The notes beneath the pieces are model-generated. The model ran no database searches, was not told the origin of the DNA, and saw nothing but the letters and a program-made list of their open reading frames with translations. From Telopea speciosissima (taxonomy: Eukaryota; Streptophyta; Magnoliopsida; Proteales; Proteaceae), in NCBI RefSeq assembly GCF_018873765.1, contig NC_057925.1:62566470-62630469 (forward strand): a DNA stretch of 64,000 nucleotides, written 5' to 3'. Position 1 is the stretch's first letter; the number at the start of each line of letters is the position of its first letter. Made by a program: the position numbers and the translations under genes. This document shows, one piece after another, positions 44,775-56,600 of this stretch.

Positions 44775-46009
44775 GTTACTTTGGTCTCATTTTCGTTCTT
44801 TTGACTCCCAAAACAAATGCTCTTTTCATTGTCTGAACTCTGAAGTAGTCTTTTTGGATGGGCCTGAGCCCATGTCCTTGTACACACATAAGTCTCAGTC
44901 TCCTCCTCAGTAACCCACCCACCCACCCACCCATTTCCCAATCAGTCCAGTTTTCAATAGGGCACCATCCACTTGCCATCTGTCGCATCCAAAGGATGAG
45001 AATATTTCAGAGAAGAGGTCCCACTTAAATTTCAACACTGCAATTACTGGATCTGTTGTAGTTAGTTTAGTAATGTCAAACTATTAAAAACTTCCTTTTG
45101 TTTAGAAATAGAAATAAACAGGTAACCAAATTAGACTTAAGATTTGTATTCAAAGTTTCAAACCCTACTAATCAGGTGTTTACCAACAAAAAAAAAAAAA
45201 ACCCTACTAATCAGTTCTGGTTAAATATCTCTAAATATAAATCACTTTTTAATTATTTCCCAACAACTAATTATTTTTAGAAAAAAAGAAACGTTGCTTG
45301 ATCGCATGACTCTTTTGTCTAAACATAGGAGTGCACGAAATTACTAACCAACCCCTCTTGAAATAAAAAAAAATGGCCAATTCAGATCAACTAATCTGAA
45401 GAGAAGACATTCTACCACATGGCAGATTAGTTGGAGCGCAAATTATTTTAAAAAGTAGATCCCAAGATCCCCCTATTTTCACTTCACGTTTCAACCCAAA
45501 CAGATCGAGATCTGTCATGTGGTAAAATAAATACTTGAAAATGTAAGAAATACTTCATAGAATATGAGTGGCTGAAAAAATACAAAGATTAATGGTATAT
45601 GGTTGGATCCACCAAGACAAGAGTGACATCCAGAGTTTTATGAATCGGATGGGATGGGATGGGATTGGATTGGCCGTTCTGAATCAAGATTGGCCAATAT
45701 TGATCCGATTCTCTTCTGACCCCGACTAAGCGATTCGGTGGCATCTAATCAGTTGGTGTGGGGTTGAGAAATGCCGCTCTCATTTCAATCATTTGTCACC
45801 TGGTTTGGTTTGGTATGAATCTGGGGAGTTTGGGACTTTAGGGGTGTGTGTTCAATTGACAGTTGAAAATCAAATCAGAGAGGACCGTAATAGTTATTGT
45901 CATGTACCTTAGATATCTATATTGGAGGTGCCATTCTTTCTCTAAGTGGGTCACTTTGGTCTTGGTGCAAATAAATACTCTCATACTTTCTCAAAGTTGA
46001 TTTCATCCT

Positions 46010-46870
46010 ATTGGGGTAAGAAATCGACGGACTTCCGAAGATGACCAGCATAGAAGAACAAACGAGCAAGGGAGAGTCAGGTTCGATTGGCGGAGACTCT
46101 CCGATGCCTAAGTCAGATTTCTTCGCAGCGGATAAGTTACTATTGTATATTATGAATCGTTCCCCTTACCTGGGTGGTGCTTGACTATTTATAATTTGGA
46201 GTAGAGGTTGAGGCGATTGTGGAGAGTCCCAATTTAGCAGGTAGTCTAATTATGGTAGGAGATCGATCTAATGTGGTTTTGGAAAAGTTTCCTATTTGGA
46301 AGAGTTCTTCCTTAGTTAGACCACGGCGCAAGGTCGTTGATTTATCGGACAAGCGATTGGACTTGCTAAGTTGGCGGTCTAGATATCTCGGCAAGAGATT
46401 AGCCGATGGTTAATTAAGTCGGATATCATGTCGACCTGAATGGCTCTAGTGCCGAGTTGTAAGGATCGGCATGGACATCTTGAAGGACGATCTTGTAGGG
46501 CAATCCAGTGGCCTGACCTTCATTCTTGACATGATCTCGAAGGCCAATCTCATGGCTCGACCTTGGTGAACTTCGTAGTCCCTATTTGGCTTCTAACCTG
46601 TAAAGTTGAGTTATGTATATTCATCCTATGCGATTGGGTTACATTTGTCTGACCTGTAAGGTTGGGTCACACCCTACTGGTTCATTGCCGATGTTCGTCT
46701 TGCCTCGCCTCCTTATGAGGCGAGTCATGCATAACGGGCCGATTTTCAGGGTTGGATCATCCCTGGTGGTCCTTCTACAGTGGTCGGTCTATCTTTGGGC
46801 TCGGCGATTGGAGCCACATGAAGAATTCTGCCACGTGTCCTCAATTGACTGATAGGTGGGAATTTGGTTC
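46010..46870 (+). mobile_element. Probable solo LTR (Ty3-like) fossil
   Basis: The phrase CTCCGATGCCTAAGTCAG followed by CCTTACCTGGGTGGTG and CTATTTATA is a layout often met in plant Ty3-type LTRs, and no gag or pol sequence is found on either side. The limits are approximate because neither terminal duplication nor flanking repeat could be read. It looks old. Confidence 0.35.
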
Positions 46871-47317
46871 ATCAGAATTTTTTTTTTCCGGTTTGGGTGA
46901 TGTCCAACTCTCCAAGAAAGGGGTCTGTTGAAGATGAAGAGAGTTCAAACATGCACGAAGAGTGTGAGGAACACAAGTTTTATTATTACCCGCCTTCCAA
47001 GTCCCACCTAACTTGGAAGGCCTTCCTTTCCTCCTCCACGTACAGGGTTTATTTTCGGGAAAAGGAAATAATCAATGAGTTGGTCCATATGCTTGAATCT
47101 ATGAATCCCTACCATTCAATAAATGTGAAATGCCAAAGCCTGAACACAACTACTAGGACAGTTGGTTGGTATCATGTCAGCTGCGGGTTTAAAGAATCGG
47201 GTTCAGAGTGGGTGAATCAGCTAAAACCAATCCTGATTCTAGCAAATTCGGAGTAACCAATTCATAAGCTAGGGTTAAGGCAGAATCTGGGTGAATCCCA
47301 ATTTCGTGTTTTGTTAG

Positions 47318-47346
47318 TGCTATCGCCTAGCGCTTTGACAACTATG
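47318..47346. repeat. Fragment of the ATAGTTGTCA hAT-like MITE end
   Basis: CGCCTAGCGCTTTGACAACT followed by ATGG resembles one end of the copy at 26050-26154 (CGACGCCTTGACAACCATGG). Only the one end is visible. Confidence 0.3.
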
Positions 47347-48443
47347 GCTGCCAGTAGAGTTCAGGTGTCTCAAGAACAATCATGGGTTCAACTCTGCCGT
47401 CTTTACCTTGAGCTCATGGCACCCCTTGTTCTAGGCCCGGCCCGGCCCGGCCCGGCCCGGCCCCTCACTTTGGTAGCTGTAGAGTCCCAAGATGAACTCT
47501 TACTCTGTTAGGTGGGTTGAAAAAAAACAAAAAAAAAAAAACCTTGGCCTATTTGATTTGATTGCTATACCTGCACCAAACATTATGAGTTTTATGGGTT
47601 AATAAGAACCAAAACTTTGTCAGCCAGAAACTAACAGATATTTCCTCTACTAAATTTGATGTGATGGACAATGAGATGACATTTAAGTTTGTAAGTATGT
47701 GCTTTTAACATTTTTTTTAATACCCTTTCTGGATGAGCACTTTGTATGGGTCAAAACATTCCACTAACTCCATAATTTTAGATCGATTAAACAAAGATTT
47801 ATTATATAGTTGTCCCTACTCCCTACTCCCTACTCATGATCAACTCAAGAAACTAACCCTTTCAATATCATGCATTAAAAGTTTAAAACAAATAGAGCCT
47901 TAGATGTTGCATGATACCATGACTCCTGATCCACTGGGAATTTTGAAGAACAAATTGTTGGAAAAGGGGGGGGGGGGGGGGAAAAGAAAAGGGAGGCATG
48001 CGCTGGGTGTGATCATGGTTGTTACCTCTGTAAGTTGGAATCAATCAGCTGAACTGTACACCATATCCTTTTCTGTTGGGGTTGGGGTTGGGGTTGTGGT
48101 CACCAAAAGAAAGTTTTTTTGGATGCCCTTCCTGCTCCCACCACCCCAAAAGGGGAAAAACCAATATTGTGTTGGCCCCAGAGCCAGAAGCTAAGGCCAT
48201 ATACTCTCTGTAAAAGCAAAGAACCAGAATTTTAGAATTCTTTCAACTGGAAATTTTGTGGATTGGAGTCTTTGTTTTTTTTTCTATATCTCATACTGAT
48301 TGATAGTTCTTTTTTTTTTTTAATTTCAATTTGGTAATCCCAATTGAAAATCATCATTTTATCAAGCCAATTATGAGGATACTTGGACATGGAGATGAAT
48401 GGTGTTTACCAACTCCATTGCTTTATTGAAATTGTTCAGTTTT

Positions 48444-48479
<36 letters not shown>

Positions 48480-50384
48480 GGGGTGGGGAGGGGGGGGTAA
48501 TTAAAGAGGGTAATGAAGGTTCAAGATCTTGAATGTGGATATGCTTTGACATAAACATAACAACACCAATCTCAGTGTGAATCATGACCCACCATTTGAC
48601 TTCATGATTCACAATTCTTCATTTCAATATGCATTCTCGCAAGCATCTCAACTGAGAATTCCTCCTTTATATAATTCCATGATATCAGAGAGAAGATTCT
48701 ACAGGAAGTACTCTACCTGTATTGAATATATATATATATATATATTTTTGGGATAGGTCACTAAAATTTAATCACTGTCTAATCAAGTGCATTGTGAGTA
48801 TCTAATGGTCAGTCTCCCAAATCTTCAATCCATGCGGACAAAATTTAACCTGTTGGATCACAAGTTATGTTTTCAAGCCAGCGAGCTGGAAACAATGGGA
48901 ACCCAGGTCCCTGCTATAATTGATCCAACTGCTGAAACCAAACAAGATCCCAAATGTTTCATAAGGGCAAATTTGCATAGCTTGCAAGCTGCTTTATTAT
49001 GTCAGCTGTAATTTGAGCTTTTTCCCCAGGAATTTTGTACATGGATTACTGCTTTATGCTCACTGAAACAGCAATAAGATGATTCTATCTCTATCTTTTG
49101 GAAATTATTAACTGATTGTACAAGATGGGAAATGCATTTATTAAACCAAACAAAGGTTTAAATTTCCACCGAAATGCTGCAACCTAAAAAATCATATATT
49201 TTAGGGATATTTTATCAGACTACACAAATACATTATGAACTGGCGTAACTCTCCACTGCTCCTTTCAATCTTCTGCTGCAAGTGCAAAAGCGTTTATATA
49301 TTATTTTTTGTTTCCTCTGCAAAATCAAGGAACTAGAAATTTCAGAACTCTCCTCTCGAAATATAAGAAATTTGGGACTTCTCCTTTCTATCAAATGCAT
49401 GCTTAAAGTTCCCCTCGAACATTGGTTCTTGCAGAGAATGGGAGTGCTCTTCTTCCACTCTAGAAGAAAACAGGGGATTGAAGAGATTAATCACAAGTAG
49501 CTGTGTCAAAGCAGATTCCGCATGAATGATGCTACAATGAAAATTATGAATCTGATCGTTAATCATGGTAGTAGCAGCTCAAGTTTCGCAAGCCTTGTGG
49601 TAGTCAGAAAAATGATAATCTCATTCTGGATTGGAGATCCCTAGATGACATTAATTCATTGATGCTCCCTAGCACATAGTGTACCTTAAAGGCTCCGCAG
49701 ATTCAAGAGTAATAATAACTGATGTAGTAGTACTGTAGTAGTATATGCATATCCTCCTACAGAGAAAGTCTAGACTTGGAATGGAATTGTTTAAGCTAGG
49801 GCTCATACCAAGCTTCATTCAATTTGAATTTCAAATACAAAAAACGGTTCTGTTACAACCTGGCATGTTAACCATAAATATAGCATGAGCATTACAAGTA
49901 GAGTCTTCAAGGCAGTACATCAACAAATGATACTTGGCATGAGAGCTAGATAAATTAAACCATCACAACCTCACCTTCCTCACTTTTGCTTTAATTACCG
50001 ATCAACAACTCCAGGTCACTAACATGCAGACTCATGTCACAAATTGCCTCTACAGCAATACTTCTTTGATTGAACATAAATAAGAGATAGACAAAGGCAA
50101 TAAAATGCAAAATTCACCTTGATCTGTTCAGATGGGCTGTACAAGGCATCTCTACCATTCTTCTTTCTTGAGTTCCATCTCCCAGCGTGAAAACCATTTC
50201 TGAATAGCTAATTCAAGGCTTTCTTCTGTACTCCTTACTACACAACTTTACAAAATCCTCTGGAACCCTGAACTGGAGCACTGTAGCTGCAATGCTCCAA
50301 GAAATTGCTCAAAACCCAGACAGTTGTATAGGGAAAAGAGATGTACTGACTTGATCCAGGAGTCGAATGAAAGAATAACATATG

Positions 50385-50544
50385 TTACTTCTTCAGGCTG
50401 TTGCTTGAGAGGACTTTCTTTCCGTATGGACTTGTCTGTAGCTCCGGAACAAAGGGCTTGATAGCTTCTACCAAGGCAGCATGAAGAGCTCCCTACTCAA
50501 AAGGAAAATGTGGAACCAGATGAGTTTGAAACCAGGAAAGTCAA

Positions 50545-50603
<59 letters not shown>

Positions 50604-53600
50604 AGAAATTCCAGTGTAGTCCTACCTTAGAATGATTAAGTGCAGCTTGAATAACATAATTGCCATAAGGGTCCAGCAAGATTTGATCTAATCGTGAGTT
50701 ATTTATCAGTTCCTTAATGATACGAGGGCGATGCTCTTCTCCAGCGTATTTCAGGCACTTCTCAACCACATTGCTGCTATATTTCTGCATAGAGAGGTAT
50801 CCATAGTTACCCTCCAGTTGGTCAAGAACATCAATGGTGGCCCAAGGAATCTGAAGTTCAAATACAAACTGTACCACATAATTCCTGCAAATTAAAATTC
50901 AATATGAGACACTTCATAAAAAAAAAAAAGTTAATATGAGACAGATTACTAACTCCAAGAAAAACTGGGCTTTACTGACACATGAACATGCACAACAATA
51001 GACAGGACCACAATATGCTTACCAGTAATTAAAAAGAATAGCTATCTCTGGAGATCTGAGATCATAGACAAGATTCACACAATACAACAACAGAAAAAAG
51101 GAAATATAGTGAATACCCAAATGGATCTTGGGTGAGGATAAGAGCATTAGAAGTGATCTCGGAGATCAAACGCCGTTTATGTTCACCATCAGAAAGGCCA
51201 AGGCACTTTTGAAGCACACAGCACCCATGGCGGTCTGTTGCAAGCTCAGCACAGTGCGAGATTGCAGCTTTAAAGAGAAACTGGAAAACAAAACTCAGAA
51301 TATCATTGAAATAAGAAAACTAGTCCAATTCCAAAAGGTCTACAGATCAACTGTAATGAGAGCAGTGCTTCTGATTCCTATGCATGAAGCAAGGAGAACG
51401 AAGGGAATTATGTTCCACATAATTGGCCGCCACAATCATATCGGATCTCTCAAGCAATAACAATGAAACAATAGCTGTTAACTTATAATTGCAAAGTCAA
51501 ACCTGATCAGATGATCCTAACTACCTATTCTATTAATGCAATCCACACTGTTTGTGTATAGCATAAAAATCAACATCATAAAACAAAGAACAACAACAGG
51601 ATGATGGGCTTAGAATAAACTGAAAATTTTGTATAATGAATTCATATGCAGTAGTGTACAATCAACAACATAAAATATGCGACAAGCCTGAGGAAAGACT
51701 GAAATTTCAAAGGACTTGCCTAGGCATTACAGTATTAGTTATGCAAAAGGAGAATTTGATGAAACAAAGATACCATATCAAAACAATAAGCATCATATGT
51801 TATATACAAAGCATGGTAGAAGAGTGGAGCTTTCCATGGGGGGAGGGGGAGATTGTAAAATGAAATACAAGCTATTTACAAGACCAGAATAGAGAGACAA
51901 ATATTTCAGATACAACATTTAAATCCAGAGCTTAAAAAACTAATTGCTATAATACACGACAATCCTGTGATGTACTCATGGAACTTAGAACTTATGATGA
52001 AATAAAGTTGTTTACATACACATAGAAGATAACTGAAAGTGCCATCCATAATATAATTTTGTTCTACAATGTACAACATTTACACAGTAAGTGTGTTTCC
52101 AAGTAATACATAACTATTTTAAAAGAGAAAAAGAATCTGTTCCCTGACTTTGATCTGAATCTTTCACTGTTCAAGTTGGTGCCAAAAACAAAATATATCC
52201 AAGCCTCTCCATGGAGTACCCAAGCTGAATGCCAAATTGTTAACCATGGTGCAAAATCAAATATAGGGGCGGAAAACTTGAAAGTGGAGATATACATGTC
52301 TGATTTTAATTATTTTAGAAACTAGACAATCACAAGAGGTGCTCATCTTGAACTATTTTGAAAACATAACGATTCACAATGGATCAAAAGTATCAACATA
52401 TTCAGCAACATCCAAAGGCAGAGTTTTTTAAATTACAACCCCAAGAATACACACAAGCAAATGTTTGTCTCAACTTCTGAACTCACATACTAAAACTTAA
52501 GCACCATATATAATAATTCATGATTAAAGTTTTAACTTCAAGCTCTGCAAGTTGGCTTGACTCAAACCTGTTCAAGCCATAACCAATCATCGAGAAACTG
52601 TGCCTTGAGCTCTTGTGCTTCCAACTCTCTATCCATTTAAGTTCCTTCTCAATCTAGCTATTTTTTAAAATTTTAAATCAATTGATTCTAAAGTCAAAAC
52701 AGGGATCAATCAGCATTTCTTTGTGCAAATTTCCTCAAAATTGCATTCACTCATTGTTAGAGGGCCATCAGACCTGCAAAATGGGACCCTTAAGAACTAC
52801 GTCCTGTAAGGACAACGTTCTGATCCTCGTCGTCTCCTAAATATCTATTTTATTTTCTAAATTTGAAATAAAATAAGGCATGGTTTTTCATAAGTCTATG
52901 TATGTCCATATGAATTCTTGTGTGGTTATTTTTTATTTTTTTTATCTATTGGGAGGTTCATAATTATATTCTGTAATTATCTGTCATCTCTACAGAGATG
53001 TCAACATGCTTGTTGGTTTGGACAGTCAACTGAGGGCTATGGTATTAAACATTGGAACTCCCCTAAAAGTCTATTCAATTTCCCACTTGCTTAAGATAAG
53101 TAAATTTAAATGATATGGTGCACATGGAAATCCGTTGGCTTGTCAAGACCATCCTCCTATAATGAACTGTAGCAAACTAGGACTTGGGTTATCATTTTTA
53201 GCAAGTGCTCTAAAGTGTATTCTAAATTGAAGAAAGGAAACCAATTATGCACCAGGAGCCGTGTGTAAGAAAGGGATTAAATTTTCCAGCACCAAGCTTA
53301 TCCCTTGCATTGCCAGTCAGGCATTGGTCACAAGGATTTCCTATGAAGGGTGCCCCAATTACCTGAGCATGCTATGTCTAAAATGGATGAGCTGTTCACA
53401 GTTAAAACAGCCTAGATAAGATTTATAAAGTTTAGATTCTGTCTTCTCATATTCGGCGAGTAAATATGCGGATGTAATTAAAGATATGTATGAGGGTGTG
53501 GTGACTAGTGCGAGATTGTGAGAGGTCAAAGCAATGAATTTCCAAATACGATTGAGTTACATCAGGGATCAGCCTTAAGCCCTTATCTTTTTGCACTTAT

Positions 53601-56600
53601 CATGGACGACCTAACCAAGAGTATCCAAGATGAGGTCTCGTGGTGTATGCTCTTCGCCGATGATATCGTTTTGGTGGATGAGACAAAAGCAAGAATTGAT
53701 GCTAAGTTAGAGTTATGGAGATCAACCTTAGAAACAAAAGGCTTTAAGATTAGTAGAAAGAAGACAGAATATGATGTGTAATTTTAGTCATACTATGATG
53801 GATTTTGATATGGTGAGAATTGGGGAAAGAGAGAGACCGGAAAGTAACTATTTTAGATATCTGGGGTCAATCATAAATAAAGAAGGTGACATAGAAGATG
53901 CTGTTTCACAGATAATTAAAGTGGGATGGATGAAGTAGAGAGGTGCATCCGGAGTGCTGTGTGACCGACATATTCCATTAAAGTTTAAATGAAAGTTCTA
54001 TAGGACTGTTGTACGACCGGCTATGATGTATGGGGGCAGAATGTTGGGCAGTTAAGAAGTGTCATATTGAAAAGCTGTGTGTAGCAAAGATGAGGATGTT
54101 AAGATGGATGTGCGGAAAAACTAGAAAGGATAAAGTAAGGAATGAGCATATTAGAGCTGACTAGGGAGTTGACCCGATCAATGACAAACTTCAAGAGAGT
54201 CGTTTGAGGTGGTATGGTCATGTTCAACGGAGGCCTAAGGACACCCCAATAAGGAGGATTGATATGATCCCGATTGAAGGAGCTAAAAGAGCTAGGGGCA
54301 GGCCTAAAATGACCATAGGAGAAGTTGTGAAGAAAGACATGCATAGTCTAGGTCTTGTACCAAGTATGACCTCGGATAGAGCCTATTGGAGGGCAAGGAT
54401 CCATGTAGCAGATTTAGCTGAGATTCTCCTGACTTACTAGGCTGTGCCTCTTTCTTCTTACTTTGTTTTGTTGGATCCATGTAAGCCAACCCCATTAAGT
54501 TGGGATAAGGCTAAGTTTGTAGTTGTTGCAGATTCTGTCTTCACAATTCACACTTTTCAGGTTTTCTTTTTCAATATTATTGATAGATAACTGAAAATAC
54601 TTCACTGAAAGAACAGAAAAGAAAAGGGAAGGTAGGAGGAAGCAAAGACATCCAGAAAGGATACAGCTGACAGGAGAAAACAGGAGCATTTGAAAAAAGT
54701 GCAACAACCTGACAATCGATAATCATTCCAAACCAGTATATTGCCTCAAGGGTCAAACACCTTGTATTTTTTTGAGCTGCTAAGTGTGAATAGTCTAGGC
54801 ATGTGGGTACTAATTCTATCAGTTGTAAGTCACATTTATGTTCTAGTTAGCACCTTCTATTTTTGACATTTCATATTCCTTCTTTAAGGACCTCGTTTGG
54901 TATAAGTAGCCTCCTCACCATCCTAACAAAAAATTCTTTCATTTAAAGGGGAAAAAAGTAGCAAGTTTGCTCATACAAGATTTCATGTCTAGATATATTC
55001 ATGCTTTAAATACACAGAGGCATCTTTGCTTTGAATACAATGCATGATATCACTACCAACCTTCTTCATTTCACCTATGATTTCGTTTTAAATATGACAC
55101 AATGTGAAGGTATAGGATGAGTATCAGATCTATAAAACCAGGACCAACCAGTTTCAATCGCCAGCCCAAGTGTCAATTTTGATAGTTTAAATAAGCAATT
55201 AAGGAGTACCAGCATGAACCAAGATAATAAAGAGGTATTGAAACAAAAAGAGCAATTATAAATTAAAATTCAAGTCTATGCAACACTTGACTAGGAAGTA
55301 GCATCTCTTTAACCTAATATATTGTAGATTTTAGAATTTCACTTCCGAGGACCTTCATGTAATGTTGCATTGTTTTCATATTGGTACCCTTCTCTGTTGA
55401 ACGTTCTGTTTAATAATACATATGGATTAGCCTGGAAGTTGTACATCCAGTTTTTAATATATGATGGGGGCATGAGAGGTTCCAATTTTCCCCATCCAAT
55501 TTAGCTGAGAACTCATAGAGCGTCTTTTTTTTCATGAATTAAACAGTTTATCTGTGTTGTATCTTTGAAATCTTAGTTCCATAAATTATTTGATTTTAAT
55601 CATGTCATGTGGAATTTAACCTTTAGGTATTGCTTTATGAGTTCTCTGGGATTTAATCAGAGGGCGGACCTCGGCGCCAACGCCCAACGGTAAGTTGCTC
55701 CATTGGGTTTGAGTCGGGAAACAGCCTCTCCGCGAAGCAGGGGTAAGGTTGCGTACATTATGACCCTCCCTAGACCCTACTGTAGCAGGAGCCTCGTGCA
55801 CTCAGTACGGCCTCATGTGGAATTTAACCTTTTTACCAGACTTACCTACTAAATCCGCCCAGTCCAACCACCATGAGCAATAGGAGGTCAACTCAACCTG
55901 AATTTGTGGAATTTGGTCTCTGGAATTGTTCACCCTATTCCAAACCTACTAAAAAAGTATATTCTACTCTCAATTCGACAATAAATTATCACTCTTGCAA
56001 GTTGCAACTTCCAATTCCAACAACCAAACAGAGCCTACACCATAGGTACTCAAAATTCCATTTTCTGTAGAATCTTTTAGTAAGAGAACTCCCTTCCAGA
56101 AGTAACACATCCCATGTATGCCTCAGACCTCTTTCAACTATTAACAAAGAAAAATATTGCAACAACTCTGTTCAGTAAACAACCAAGTTCATTTTCCTTG
56201 TTGCTACACTTAAGACAAAAGAAATGATTCCCTGTGGTAGTCTATTCTTTCGGATTTATAAGGGACTGCTCAAATATGTGTCAAGAAATCAAGCCAAGAA
56301 ATGAGATGCCTTCAGGATGTGGTAGATGTTCTATCCAAGCCAAATAGCCAATAGCAAGCAAAGGTTCTGTAGTGTCATTGAAGGGATAAAAACAAATCAT
56401 CTTTCTCCTGGCACCTAGGTAAACATAAATTTAGTTTGATTGCTCAAAGTTGTAAGCAATTAATGAATGAATTTATATTCAAGTATTATGGCAAACAATT
56501 ATTAAAATAAAAACAAACGTATTTAAATATGATGGCCACTACCATCACTTTTCTTCATAAAACAGCACCAAAGATTATGGGTACCATGGAATAGATAAGA

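Larger units (their letters stand above)
40801..50384. other. Gene-free, transposon-worn region between the kinase and PUF genes
   Basis: About 9.5 kb without a supportable gene. It contains a (GA)n tract at 41584-41609, repeats with degenerate GATCCGGATTGAATTGG phrases at 41835-42005, probable LTR fossils near 42830-43560 and 46010-46870, an inverted-repeat element at 44196-44774, a GGCCC tandem run at 47439-47463, three TTGGGG units at 48078-48096 and a T run at 48447-48478. The open frame 46864-47256 (130 codons) matches nothing that I know. The PUF 3' UTR should occupy a few hundred bases before 50384. Confidence 0.5.

Noticed and set aside
46864-47256. 130-codon open frame beginning MVHQNFFFPVW
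   Set aside because: No recognisable domain, no evident splice partners, and it sits at the edge of a probable LTR fossil with worn repeats downstream.
47439-47463. GGCCC tandem run as a possible CpG or protein-binding array
   Set aside because: Five units of a simple repeat in a worn region; nothing else supports a regulatory role.
48078-48098. Three TTGGGG units resembling a telomere repeat
   Set aside because: Too few units and not the usual plant telomere unit (TTTAGGG); more likely chance or a simple repeat.
48787-49011. 74-codon frame beginning MHCEYLMVS
   Set aside because: No family resemblance, codon use typical of intergenic sequence and no splice context.
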